NCBI RefSeq assembly: GCF_004379255.2
Contig: NC_056049.1
Span: 4,836,001-4,900,000, forward strand
From: Salvia splendens
Taxonomy: Eukaryota > Streptophyta > Magnoliopsida > Lamiales > Lamiaceae
DNA length: 64,000 bases
Reading direction: 5' to 3'
The notes beneath the pieces were generated by a model. That model was given only the letters and a program-made list of their open reading frames with translations. It made no database searches and was not told the DNA's origin. Positions 44,191 through 56,897 of this stretch are shown one piece after another; position 1 is the stretch's first letter; every line of letters begins with the position of its first letter. The position numbers and the translations under genes are program-made.

Positions 44191-45316
44191 TAATAAACCA
44201 AATAAAATGGGTAATTTTGGTTTCCACAACGATCACCTGAATTTTTTTATGGGAAATTTTATTCTAAAAACAATTAGCGTTAGTAAATTATAATTACCTG
44301 AATAGTGGAATATTTTTAGATAAATAATTAAAACGATGGGATAGTCAGGATATTAAATGTTATCATCTTTAGAAGTTAATTCACGCATGACTCGACACTT
44401 AAAGTTTAGCTTTTTAGAGAGTAACGAAATTAAGTTGATACAAAAATGGGAAGATCCATTGGTATTATGGATAGAAAAGGAAAGGTCTGAGAATAAGAGC
44501 AATATAAGTGCTCCACTAAGAAGTGTCCCCCACTTAGCTGCTACCTTTAAAAATACTAACAGTTTAACCCTAATATACATATGTGTATATATTTATTTTA
44601 TGGAATCCATTTATATTTACGGATGTGTTTTCATTCAGAAAGTGTAATCCTTCAAACATGTAGTAGGTGTTTATTAAGCACCGACCTGAAACTGATTAAA
44701 GTCTGTGTGTATTACTGTATGATAACTGTTAAGCTTTTAAAATCTATATAACTATTAAACTATAGGAAAATTGATTCAATTAATAAAGAGCGCTCCTAAT
44801 TCTTAGGGCTTGTTTCTATAATTAATTACTACTAATATTTTACATTAATTACTAAAATTTCTTCTTTGATGCTACAAACAAAGAGGAAACCAAAATGAAG
44901 AAGTGGGGAATGACTGGAAGTGTTTGGTAATAGATGACAATGATGTCAATCATATCTTTATCCTATACAGAACAAAAAGCTGTTTTAATTTTAATTATAG
45001 CAATGAATGAGCAATTGCTATAAGAATCAAAATAAAATGTATATCTAGGAATTTAATATGTTATTCAAGCAAATCTATTATGATTATTAGATTATGTTGC
45101 AAATAAAAATTACTAGTTTACAACCAACCAATACTTGTTATCAGCTATAGAATCCGATGCCCGATCGTGCAAGCGTGTGGGCAACCTATTCTCTGACCGC
45201 CTTACAAACCTCATAGAGGATCCATATACTTCTTTCAAAAGCTAACGTCAATCTTCTACCACTGCCTCAAAGACGGATTCATCATTCCGTAACCCTGTCA
45301 CCACAAAGCAACTTAA
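44191..45316. other. AT-rich intergenic
   Basis: No gene or clear repeat recognised. Confidence 0.4.
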
Positions 45317-47200
45317 GGCCACCCGCAACGCATCACGCAGGTGGCTTGTAACCCGTCACGCCGGGAAGAGACGGCGGCGAGACGCGTTGCAGCGTCCCGT
45401 CTCGTCCCCAACGCCGAGCGTCCCGTCCCGCAGAGACGAATGGCCAGCCGTCTCGCCACGCGACCGCGCGACGTGGCGCGCTCCGGCGCCATGCGTGACG
45501 CCCACTCGCCGGCCCGCGAGTGGACATTGTCACGCTAACGCAATAAATCATTTTTTTAAAATTCAAATTTTAAAAAAAATAAAAAACAAAAAAAAATCGA
45601 AAAACGGTAATATTACTATTTTTTCGACCCCTTTTTTTTAATTTTTTTATTTTTTACACTATAAATACTCCTAATTCATTCTCATTTCACACGCAAATAC
45701 ACATCTATTCTTCCTAAATCATCTTCATTTCCTCTCCAATTTTCATCTAACCTCTCATCACAAAATGTCCGGCGACGGAAACTCTGGCGGTGGCGGCTCC
45801 GGCGGGTTTGACATCAACGCGTTCGACGACTTGGGGGCATGTACAATGTCCTAGGTGGTGGTTCCGGTTCGTCGACGTCGGGCACCCAGGGTTCGTCGAC
45901 GCCGGGGGGTACTAACCAACCCATTTTGATGTGGATGCATAAGCCCGTCCCTCCACCCCGAGGTATTCGCAGAGATTATCCCAGATTCGCGAGGATTATT
46001 CGGTTGCACCCACTCCGGAAGGAGGCCGAGACGGTGGTGGAGGCCGAGGCGGTGGAAGCTCCAGGGCGGAGGCGGAGGCGGACGAGGAGGAGGAGGATAT
46101 AGGCCGACATCCGTACAGCCCCAAGGAAACGCTGGCTGTGTACAACGCCTAGATCAGATGTCTCGTACGATCCCATCGTCGGGAATCAATAATCCCGGAA
46201 CTGCTTCTGGGAAAAGGTCACCGAGGCCTACCACGAGATTAAGGGGTCCCGCCGCCTCACATTTAAGATGCTCCGCGCTCACTTTGACCGAGTCGACAGA
46301 GAAGTCAAAAAATTTTGCGTCATCTACAAGAGTGAAGCGGCTCATTACCAAAGCGGAGCCACGGGAGCCGACATTCTGAGGTCGGCTTTGCGAGTGTACT
46401 TCGACGACACCGCCAAATAATTCAAACATATCGATGTTTGGGAGGTCGTCAAAGACGAGGAAAGGTGGGCCGACGGTGTCCGTTCAGATCGGGCTCGACC
46501 TCGAAGCGCACGAAGCGCACAGCGGGTGGCCAATACTCGTATAGTGAGGGCGGTTCGGGCAGCGCCGCACAAGAGTTTGCCTCGCAGGAGGTTGAGGGCA
46601 TGACAGACGATGCCGGGGGTCCTCCCGTGGGCGCCGTCAGCCGCAAGGGAGAAATGTGGCGAAGGAGGTGAGAGGGAGGAGGGGGCACCCTCGAACTCCC
46701 TATTGTCCATGTACATGACCGCCACAATGGCGGACACTTCCCGCATGACGTCTCCCCAATACCAAGCATATCTTGCCGGAATTGAGTTTATGGCAAGACA
46801 ACTTGGTATTCCGCCTCCATGTGGCTTCAATGCACCTCCACCGCCTTCGGGGGATGATTCGCCGGCGGAGTAGTTTGTTTTATTTTCTATAAAATTGTAT
46901 TTTAAATTATGTAATTTTTATTTTTTTAGGATTTTAATTATGTGTTTTTTTATTTTTTTAAATTTTAAGTTGTAATTTTATTTTATTTAATGAAGTGTAT
47001 CTTTTATTAATTGAATTTGTTGAAAATAAAAATAAAAAATGAAAATGAATGAATAATAATTTAAGAGATGGTTAAGAGACGAATAAGAGATAGAGGGTTG
47101 CAGGTTAGTTAAGAGATGTAGTAAAAAGTACAGTGGGACCTAATAATAGTAATTTAAGAGAGGGTTAATGGACAGATAAGAAATCGCATTATAGGTGGCC
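45317..47200 (+). mobile_element. PIF/Harbinger-like element, ORF1-only, decayed
   Basis: 1,884 bp flanked by TAA (45314-45316 and 47201-47203). Ends are GGCCACCCGCAACGC and, reversed, GGCCACCTATAATGCG. The left 200 bp is GC-rich with CGTCTCG/GAGACG repeats. A TATA box (TATAAATAC, 45660-45668) precedes the ORF1 relic. No DDE transposase (ORF2) is present, so it depends on another copy for movement. Confidence 0.8.
45765..46873 (+). pseudogene. Harbinger ORF1 Myb-like protein, broken
   Basis: The frame starts MSGDGNSGGGGSGGFDINAF about 97 bp after a TATA box and is soon shifted and stopped. Downstream, in another frame, YDPIVGNQ is followed after a stop by NCFWEKVTEAYHEIKGSRR, then LRAHFDRVDREVKKFCVIYK and FKHIDVWEVVKDEERWADG, interrupted by a stop at TAK. 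This is the trihelix/Myb-like DNA-binding region typical of plant PIF/Harbinger ORF1 proteins, often listed in databases under misleading glutathione S-transferase T3-like names. The end (MARQLGIPPPCGFNAPPP) is open to the stop at 46871-46873. At least two shifts and several stops make it non-functional. Confidence 0.75.
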
Positions 47201-49237
47201 TAAAAGGTCTAATCCTAGTTATCTATATTCTTTAAATTCTGCACTTTGATTGGATTTATTTGTCATGATTGTTATTCTAACCACAAAACAATTTGATTTT
47301 GAAACAAATATATATAGGGGTCGATGATTATAACAGAAACTTTTCTATTCTGACATATACGTACAAATCATGTGAGAATTAAATGGTGGGTTCGGTTAAC
47401 GTGGACCATTCATGTTTCGATGAAACGTGCTAACTTGTTCAATTCATAGTTATCTTTGGTGTTATGTAGTACATAACAATAAATCACACCAATCAATTAA
47501 TTAGACCTTTCGAGGTACAATTTACCTACTGTTAATGTTGGTGTCCTACCTTACCTATCCCTTTTCACCTTTAAGTGGTTGATGATCGTATCAACGTTAG
47601 AAGGCCGATAGAACCAAGACTCCGAAAAAAAGCATAAATCAGTAACATTTTGTAGGTGGTCGTGGTACGTCTTCACTTTTCACCTTTTTTCAGCTGAGTA
47701 GCTTCGTTTGTCTCAATCTTGGTGGTCTTGTTTTTTGCGGTCTTCATTTTCCAAAATCTAACCCAACTCATATCCTTGAATCTGAACCTATTTCAGAAGT
47801 AATGTATAATTTATATGCATATCCTAGTATATTTCTTTCGGTCTTGAGTCATCCTAAAGAGAAACCTTGTTCCTACAAAATACGATTTCAAATTTTCCAA
47901 CATGCATTACCACTTTTTAGTCGAAGTTATTTTTTATTTTGTTATAAAAGTTTACCACTTCTCATATAAATTTTGGACAAGTTTCATAAATAAGTACTAG
48001 TAATATATTAATAACAATTTATTCGCTAAAAAATCACGAATCCTACGAATTATGTTTGAATGGGCTAAAAACCTAAATTGTTTAGAATAATTCTAATAAA
48101 AAAAAGCCTTGTTAACATCACACAACACTGATAACATCATTAACAAAATACTTAGAAACATGAACATCACATAATATTCACAACACAAATTGAAACCAAT
48201 CAACTAAGAGAAACCCCAACCAAAATGAGTCCAACTCATTTTTAAAAGTCAAAACAGCAACCTCTTCTTCTCTCCAATTGTGATATCTAAATATATAGTA
48301 TACTGAAAGCGTTAAGTCTGTTGGGATTTTGGAGAGATTTAGGGTTTTAAGTCCTATAATTCAGGTGATGCAGATCATGGCTTATAAACTGGCGGTTTTA
48401 TTTTCTTCTGGGCTTCTCCAAAAATGGATCTTTCAACAAAGTTGGGCTCGAAAATAAAGGTTTAGGCCCAAAGATGTATAATTGATAGTCATGTCTTGTA
48501 AAACAAGAGATGTTACTTTACATGAAATATCTCGTATTCTCGTCCTTGGATTACATTTGCATGATTCATATTGGTCGCGAAATCGAAAAAACCATAAAAA
48601 GAATTAGGGCTCTTAGATAAATGATGGATGTTCTTACAAAGTAAGTAAGGGCAGGTGCTTTGGCCCAAAATCCAGTTACTATTAATAACCTATTATTGAT
48701 TTAAGATTTAATAAAAAAAAATGGCTTAAACTCTCTTTATATACTAGTCTTTTGGGGCGAGTTATCATATTTGGTCTAAGTACTCCCGTTGACGGACCCA
48801 ATTACATATAGTGGTGGCTCAAGAAAGGAGCTAGTCGTGACTAACGAGGATGTTTGAAAGCTAATTTCAAGTGTTGGCTGACAGAGCTAGTACTGGTCTG
48901 GCGTTTGTGAGCCAATTCGAAGTGGCTTGCCGGTGGAGTAGGGGGTGTCTGGGAAATTAGCAAGTCATGGCAAACCAAGACATTGGCCTTTAAGGAGAGT
49001 TGATTGTTACGAACTCCATTGCGATCTCAAATTAATTGTAGGACAATAAATGTGGAGTTTATAGACCAAACTGACTATCTATCTTGATAGATTAATCTTT
49101 TTAGATAAGTTCTCGATCATATTTAAAATCTCAGAAGCATGATTAGATATATACTTACAAAAGTACAAACAATTATTCCCTTTGATATGGACATAGTTAA
49201 ATAGATATCGTGATATGGTGGATGCCAATGCCATATA

Positions 49238-49271
<34 letters not shown>

Positions 49272-49535
49272 GGAGTAGATTGAGACAGTGCATGCTTCAC
49301 AAGTAGAACTCCTTATGCAAGAGAGAGAGAAGAAAAGAAGCTTCTTGTGTACTTAGTTAGAGAGGAAAGTTAAGGGAATAAAGGAATACTGAACCGTAGA
49401 ATCCAATGTATAGATGAAGGATTTATAGTAATAGTAGTTGCATGGGTGTGCGTGCCACATATTAGGACATCATCATCAATTCACAATCAACCAACACATG
49501 ATTTACTCCTATATTAGTGCTACGAATACTAATTA
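47201..49535. other. AT-rich intergenic
   Basis: Holds an (ATT)n microsatellite at about 49238-49270. No gene seen. Confidence 0.45.
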
Positions 49536-49789
49536 CTCCATCCGTCTCATTACAAGTGATTGATTTCTTGTGGAGATGGAAATTAAGAAAATAATATATT
49601 GATTTAAAATGGAGAAAGTAAAGTATGAGAGAGGAAAAAGTATGAGAGATAAATAGAGAATAAAGTAAGAGAAAGGGAATAAAGTAAGAGATGGTTGATG
49701 TTTTGTTTTTAGCTAAAAAAAGAAATTGATCACATGTGGTGGGATAATTCACAATGGAAAGTTGATCACTTGTGGTGGGACGGAGAGAG
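49536..49789. mobile_element. Stowaway-type MITE
   Basis: 254 bp with TA on both sides. Ends are CTCCATCCGTCTCATTACAA and the reverse of TTGTGGTGGGACGGAGAGAG. The arms have good internal complementarity (AAGTGATTGATTTCTTG). Confidence 0.85.
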
Positions 49790-52359
49790 TATATAAAATG
49801 CCAACAAATCTAAGTATGTGTAATTGTCTCATTCATAAATTTTCAAATCAAAAATATGTCCGAATCCATTAATTGCCATGATTTTACTACACTCGAATTT
49901 TAAGAAATGTAATAGAAAGTGGATGGAAAAAGTTAATGGAAGATGAACCCTATTTTTATGTAATGTTAGTTTTATAATAAAATAAGTGAGATAAAGTTAG
50001 TAGAATATAAGGTTCAATACTAAAATTAGTAAAAAGAAAATAAGAAATTAATTAAGGACATACAAAAATGACAAATTATAATGATTAATAGCAATGGATG
50101 AATAATAAAAACTACATTCTTTAATATTCGAGTTTATTGACTTTTGAGATAATATAAAGAAGGTAGAAAGTCATGTTGTATGTACTCATCTTGTTTCATT
50201 CAAAGTGGAGTTTTTTTTCGACATGTGTTTTTATGCCGTGTTGTTTAGTAATTAGTACTCTCAAACGATACCGAGTTTTTATAAAGTATTATTACTAAAG
50301 AATGAAGTTCATTCTATATTGAAGAAACAAATTATCATAAATAGAAGTAAAATAATGTTGTAGCCTTGTGGGAGAAACCAAATAAAAAAGAAAGATACCG
50401 ATTAGTATTTTTTTACATTAAATTTATGTGACCAAATTTTGTACAACCAAAAATTAGTTTACTTGAAAAAAAAAGTTTATTGATATATTTTAGTTAAAAT
50501 ATATGTGCACATACATAGTACATGGAACGTGCATAATATAGTGATCATATATTAAAGATTTTTGTATGAATTTTTTATTTTTTCAGAACCATAAATGTAA
50601 TTAATGCAACTTTAATTCAAATTTTAAAAATAATATAAAGTCAATTCAAATATTTAAAAAAATTTGAAAATGAGGTCCAAGACTAATCAAATCTTTTAAA
50701 TTTTTCCACTAACTACATTTATTATTTTAATATATAATTAACCTTTTTTTTGGGTACAAATTTTAGTTAGTTTAGCATTATTTTATTAGGCTGCATTGCA
50801 TGTAATGATGGGTAGCAGTGAACGAGTATGAAGTTTTGGGTTGTAAAGTTGGAAGCTTCATCGAAATTTGCATGCATCAGAGTGCGCGTTGCTTCTACAT
50901 TTTTATTCCCTCACTTCACTTTTTTGCACTCATCATCATCATCATCACCATTCACCACAACAGATCTCTCTCTGCAACGCCTACGTCATGCCTATATATG
51001 GCATTGTCCCTGCCCCAAATAAAGATTGTCATCGATTGCTTCACCCTTCCAAAAATGCCAACTTCCTCTCACCTTCATTCTACTACTATTACATACGTAA
51101 AATTTGAGATTACCATGGAAATTAGTAGGTGGTCACCAATTTATTTTATGCAAATTAATATTGTAGCTAAATTTCAGAAATTTTGCAAAATTTTTCTTAG
51201 AATATGGACGGTCGACTTTATCTTGTCATTCCCAATTCACACATATGTTATACGATGTTGCACTTCATAACTAATACGAATGGTCTAAATTCATACAGTC
51301 ATACAAGGTTTGTGAAGTTAAAATAAAGACATTTAAGTCTCTTCATTTCAAGTTAGACAGTTAGTTAAAATTTTAGTTGGTGAATACTTGATTGATTTCT
51401 ATTTTGTACATTTCACACATCATTGACACTATGCAAACTGTGCATATACCCTGAAGCATAAAAAAAAATTAGGCTAGACTTTATTATTTTTTATTTATAG
51501 TCGACTAGATATATATGATATACTCCATTAAAAATAAATATCATATAAAAATTCACACCAATAATAATTTGGACACATTTGAAAACTCTCCGTATCAAAA
51601 TTAACTAATTTTTTCAAAATTAAACACCTATAATTTATTTGACACATTTGAAAACTCTTCGTATCAAAATTAAACTAAAATTTATCAAAAAAAACTAATT
51701 AAAATTTATGAAATCAATTTAGTTGGAAAATATCATTTAATTTATACTACTATCAATTTTGTAATATTTGTATATGGTTAATTAAAATCGAGGGCTGAGT
51801 GAGTAAGAATAAAGTTAGAAGAAGCACCTATTTGACACCGCAACTAACTCACTTCATATAATTGGAATAATATCGAATGGTAAAGAAGAAAAAGGCTACG
51901 AAAGTGGGATACTCATTGTCGGCGCAATTTGCTCTACACAAAATCTTGGACTCCTAATCTTTTTCCCAAATATTCGGTAAATACATATTTATCATTCAAT
52001 TATTGTTTGTTTATGTATGTGCCCACTTTTGTTACTTTATGTATTCAGGAGAATTGAATTCTAAAATAAAGTCAAAATATATATACGAATTAATTATTCC
52101 TAAAATTTTAACGTGTAATGTCCTCTCCTCTTGATCCCATATATATTTCATAAAATAATTATTTTCATTTCCATCAAAAGTGTTCAAATACATGTAACCT
52201 AAAGCAAGAAAAGATACTTACTGCTCCGTCCACATTCAATAATCTACTTCCTTTTTTTTATTTTGATTCGTCCATAAAATTAGTTATTTTTTTTATTTTT
52301 GATAATTTTTCTAATTTTTTCTAACTATGTTACACTAATTCTCAATTAATATTAACTTA
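49790..52359. other. AT-rich intergenic
   Basis: A 150-codon open frame at 50818-51270 has no protein-like composition. No gene or clear repeat recognised. Confidence 0.4.
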
Positions 52360-52612
52360 TTCCTTCCGACCCACTATACGAGTCACATTTGGTGTGGGGA
52401 TAGGTTTAATTTCAAGAAATGTAAAGAATAGTTGATTGAAAAAGTTAGTGGAATATGAGACCTACTTTTTATAATGGTTTTATAATAGAATATGAGTGAA
52501 GTATTAGTGGAATGTGGAACTACTTACCATTTATGGTAAAAGTGAAATATGACTCTTATTGTGAGATAAATCGAAATGGCAAAATATGACTCTTATTATG
52601 GGACGGAGGGAG
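52360..52612. mobile_element. Stowaway-type MITE
   Basis: 253 bp with TA on both sides. The left end is worn (TTCCTTCCGACCCACTATAC); the right is canonical (reverse of TATGGGACGGAGGGAG). The arms share AAGAGTCATATTT. Confidence 0.8.
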
Positions 52613-53122
52613 TATAATAATGTTGTCATTTTATTAATTTTGTATTAAAATAGTTCATAAACTATCAGTAGTAGACGTATGTATATAAATTACTACCGAT
52701 TAATTACTGATTTCTCATTTTTTAGAGGACCACAGCTAGTTAGTCTTCCAATTAAAGAACAAACTCCATAATGAAAGATAGTTTAACTGAAAAGCATTGG
52801 TCAGAAAAGTGTTCGAGACATTCAATGATTAGTTTAGCAGACAAGTGAGAATTCTATAAAGACAGAAAATGACACTGCAATCAACCGTAAGTAATCTCCC
52901 AAATGAAACATAATTAAAGTAGTCAATACCTTAATTAACTAGACCACAAACTAAGGCTTTAATTCAAAAACCCTCCTTTTTCTTCCCAAACATCTAATTT
53001 AAGCATTCAAAGCTTAAATTTTAAAACTAGTAGATTTCCTTTCCAACATGTCACCACAAACATCAACATGACAACACACATTAATAAACATCTTGTACCA
53101 AATAAATCACAAAAGGTGGTTA

Positions 53123-53435
53123 AATTCTAGTCTGTCCCACTTTTTTCAAAATCTGAAAAATAAAGTACGAAGTTTTGAATATTCACAGTTATGTCATCCT
53201 TTCATGTTCCAGCGCAATACGCGTTAATGTGACAGCAGGTTTAAAACATATGAACAAAATGCCATTAGGCAAAACGACAATGTCTTTAGTAATGACTTTC
53301 CGTCAATGTGTTTTAAACCGGCTAACACATCAGTGGGTAATTCGTCGGAAAAGAGAAGGATATGATAATTGCAAAAATATCAAATTTCGTGATTTATATG
53401 ACAAATTTTGAAATGTAAGGGATGGGTCAGAATTT
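53123..53435. mobile_element. Inverted-repeat MITE, probably MULE-type
   Basis: Arms of about 90 bp match imperfectly: left AATTCTAGTCTGTCCCAC, then ATAAAGTACGAAGTTTTGAA; right, reversed, AATTCTGACCCATCCCTTAC, then ATAAATCACGAAATTTGATA. The general look resembles 38268-38685. An open frame through it (53175-53411) follows the repeat. No clear target duplication was found. Confidence 0.5.
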
Positions 53436-53742
53436 TGACCATCTTTAATTACTTATTTGGAAATTTGTTTGCAAGAAATTGCATGCATGCAATGTGCAAG
53501 AGAAAACAAAAAACTCTAAAAATGAAGCTCAAACATCACCGGTCAATCCTACAAATTATTCAACAAAGATGTCATAACACCCCAACATTTTTTTCTAAAT
53601 GGTTAAATTAAAAACTCCAAACCCCCTAATTGAGTTAATACACTAAAATTACCATCACCAAAAAAGTTTAAAAAAAAGAAAGAAAAAGTAAGCATTAATT
53701 CCATTAAAATATGTGTATGTGTATTTGGGGTTAAACTTCACT

Positions 53743-55359
53743 TCACCCGAAAGGCGAGCTCCGCCCCTGCTGCATCCCGCCGGCGCTGATCGCCGCCGTC
53801 CTCCGAGGCGGCGACGGCCGATCCATCTTGGCTTGATCATACTTCTTATCATGACCCCCCGACAGCATCGGCTTGGTCTCGTAGATGTCCGAGACCGAGT
53901 CGATGTCGCTGCCCCGGTCGATCGACAGCGGCCCGATCTGGTCTTCCGTGGGCCCCAGCTCCTGAAGGCGGAGGTCGTCCGCCCAGATCACGGGGCTTTT
54001 GCTGGAGCTGGGGTTGGTGTATTGGACGGATCTTTTTTTTCCGAGGAAGTTGTCGGAAACGGGAAAGAAGGATTCCCTCTCCATGTTTTGGTGGTGGAGA
54101 TTTTCGAGATGCTCGCTGCTGCCGTAGATGTTGAGGTCTTGGAGGGAAGGGAAGCTGAGGGTTTGGATGAATTCGGGCGCCGTTGCGGTGGATTTGGTGT
54201 AGCTGCCGGAGCCGTCGCCGGCGAGGACGGTTTGGCAAGCTTTTTCGAGAATTGTTTGCATGTATTTTCCGTGAGCTTCAATTCGGAGTTGGAGGTGTCT
54301 TTGGACCTGTTTTTTTTAATATTTTTTATTATTATTATTGTTATATTTTGAATTTGTTGAAAATGGAAAATAGAAAATTACATACCTCTAATTGCTCGTG
54401 GAGTCTTCGGTTGACTTCTATTTGCATCCTAATTGCATCAGTGATGTGAGCATTATTGCCACTGATATGAGAACACACGTACCAATTTTGAAGATGCAAT
54501 TCCAAAGAAAAAATTAGATTTTTTTTTGGAAAATTAATTTTGAAAGGATGAAGAATGTTTTTTTTTGTTGTTGGGCACATGCGATCACATGAACCACTGA
54601 CAAATTTGAAGATTTTGGTTTTTGAAAAAAAGTTTTTTGTCGAATTTAACGATGGAAATGGAAGTGAAAAACGTACTCGTTCATGCTTCGCCCCATCATT
54701 CCAGACGACGATGCATTGTTTCGTTGGAGATCGAGAGATGAGGCTGTGAATATGTATAATTAGATTTTATGTATGTACAAGAAAAAAAGATGAATATTTG
54801 TGTATGAAAGTATTAAACTTAATTGGGAATAAAGTCACCTCTCATACCATCTTTCATGGAGTGATCATTGAAATCCTTGTGAGGCTGCTTTCCCAGCCTA
54901 AATTTCTGAATCAAAAAATGACCCACAAATAAAATCAAATCTTTGAAACAACCCTAGTTCAGAAACTCGAAAACAATCAAGCCAAGTAATCTAAATAGAA
55001 GAAAACATAATAAAAATAGAATCTTGATAAAAAAAACCTGAAGATGACTCTTGAGATGGTAAAGTGTGAGACCCTTCACTCCCATAACTCTCATAATAGT
55101 CTTCGGCGTCGCCTCTAAATTACAAAAAAATCCAATCTTTAATAAATAAATAGATAAATTTTGAAGATAGATAGAGAGAGAGTGACAGACTGTCAGGGCC
55201 GCCGAGCTGGGTGACGGCGTCGACGAAGCGCTCGTGAAGCTCGACGGTCCAGCGAAGGCGGGGCTTGGGATCGGTGGTGAGGACGAGGCCGGAGTCGCCT
55301 TGGACGCACATGGGCCGCTCGTGGGAAGTCATACTTGATGGCTTCTTCGGGTGGAACAT
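53743..55359 (-). CDS. PHL2/PHL3: PHL2/PHL3-like MYB-CC (G2-like) transcription factor (339 aa)
   Basis: The exons on the minus strand are 55191-55359, 55038-55114, 54839-54905, 54677-54743, 54386-54461 and 53743-54306, with GT-AG borders and a sum of 1,020 nt in frame. The protein starts MFHPKKPSSMTSHERPMCVQ. The single-repeat MYB domain covers residues 33-86 (PRLRWTVELHERFVDAVTQL, then SHLQKFR at 79-85). The coiled-coil (CC) domain covers about 138-178 (RMQIEVNRRLHEQLEVQ, then HLQLRIEAHGKYMQ). The C-terminus is Ser/Pro-rich. The arrangement is that of PHR1-like factors, which bind P1BS elements (GNATATNC) as dimers and control phosphate-starvation genes; PHL2 and PHL3 (UNE16) are the closest by memory. 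An upstream in-frame ATG (55416) was rejected because the family begins at MFHPKK. An acidic stretch (TEDQIG) and EKACQT after the CC domain also fit. Confidence 0.93.
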
Positions 55360-56590
55360 TATTCTCGATCTCTCTACTTTTTTCTCTCTCCTCGCCGCCC
55401 AGAGATGCAAGAACAAATGCTGTGAGAATAAGGTGCGGATATGAAGAAGGGTAAGGGAGAAAAAGGGGTTTGCTTTCTCAAATACAATGAAACTATGCTT
55501 ATTTTCAGACTTGATTAACTAGATATTTGAAATTTACATAAAGTTGGGATGAAACAAAACAAAAAAGAAAAGGAAAATCAGATTGTGTTATCCACAAGCT
55601 AGCGACGAAAAAGAAAAGGAAAACCCTAGGTATTTCTTTTAAACAATAAAGTGGGACATTTGTAGTATAAAATTAAGCACGGTTCCGACACTTAATTTCC
55701 TATTATGTATGGTTAATATTTGGGATTATGGAAAATATTTGACATTTTGAAGCAAGAGCATTGAACTTATCTCTATTTTGAGAAAGGCTGTGTAAGATTT
55801 GGCATATTCATGGTTTAGTTTGGTTATAAATTAAAGCACTTAGTAAAGTCAAGTTTCGTCATAATTACCTTTTACTCTATCAGTAACACCACGAATTAAA
55901 AGAAAAGTGAGAAAGCTTGAGTTTTTACATGTATAATTATGCATTTGCGTGTTGTAATTTTAATTTCTGGTGAAAAAGAAAAGGTTAATATGGACCATCT
56001 ATGAGAAGTAAATTAATAAGTACATGCACATCTTCTGATTAATTACATGTCATAAATGTATAGTGTCTATAAATTTGTAACAACGCAAAGAAAGAAAACG
56101 AAACAAGAAGAAGAAAGAAGAAAAGAAAGCGTATGCATATGGTGTATGCGTAGGATTTGTATACCTTTTCTAATCACGAAAAGGAGAGTAGTTAATAATT
56201 GCAGAGCCCTTATATTCCTGATTAATTATATACTATGTCAATAATTATTATAGTATTTAATATATTTATGAACATAGTGATAATGTATATATACAATAGT
56301 CCTTAATATCATAATGATTAGTTTGTTATCTAAAGTCACACTATAGTAGGAAATTTCAAAACTATCATCTAACTTTTTCTATATTTCCAAAGCTGAGGGC
56401 TATATTAGTAAATTCCACGTAATTTAAAATTGATATAGTGTTGCACATATTATTATCACTCATTTTTTCATGTTAATAAAATACTTTTTCAGCCTTAATT
56501 CAATGGGCTTTCGCCCATTGAGCAGGCCACACGGAAAATTTAATTATTCAAACACTAGATTGGACCACTAAATGCACTTTAACTATCTAA
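55360..56590. promoter_or_regulatory. Upstream region of the MYB-CC gene
   Basis: The first few hundred bases are the probable promoter and 5' UTR of the minus-strand gene, with CT-rich leader sequence in the sense direction next to the ATG. No gene is seen in the rest. Confidence 0.4.
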
Positions 56591-56897
56591 GGGTATCCAC
56601 TATGGGATCGCATCGCCTATAGCCCCGGCAGGGGCGATCCCGAGGCGGACTATAGTGTAGGCGACGTCTGCCCCGGGGCGGACGCCCATTCGGAGAAAGC
56701 AGGGCGAGGACGCGCCGGTCGGCCATTAGCCGCGCCTATAGGCGCGCCGGCCATAGTGAGCAGGCGATAGGCGGGTCGGTGGTCCTCGAAAATTATTTTT
56801 TTTAATTACCTCTATAAATACAACTCCTCCACCACCCATTTTAACACCATTTTCACACTCTTCCTTCATTCACTATCTACACTTTCACTCTCTTAAA

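Noticed and set aside
45333..45641. GC-rich open frames on both strands
   Set aside because: They lie in the subterminal repeats of the Harbinger-like element and have no protein-like features.
50818..51270. 150-codon open frame
   Set aside because: No recognisable domain, irregular composition and AT-rich flanks; two other frames are open over the same bases.
53713..54351. 212-codon plus-strand frame opposite the MYB-CC gene
   Set aside because: It is the antisense of the last exon; the minus strand carries the family sequence with correct splicing.
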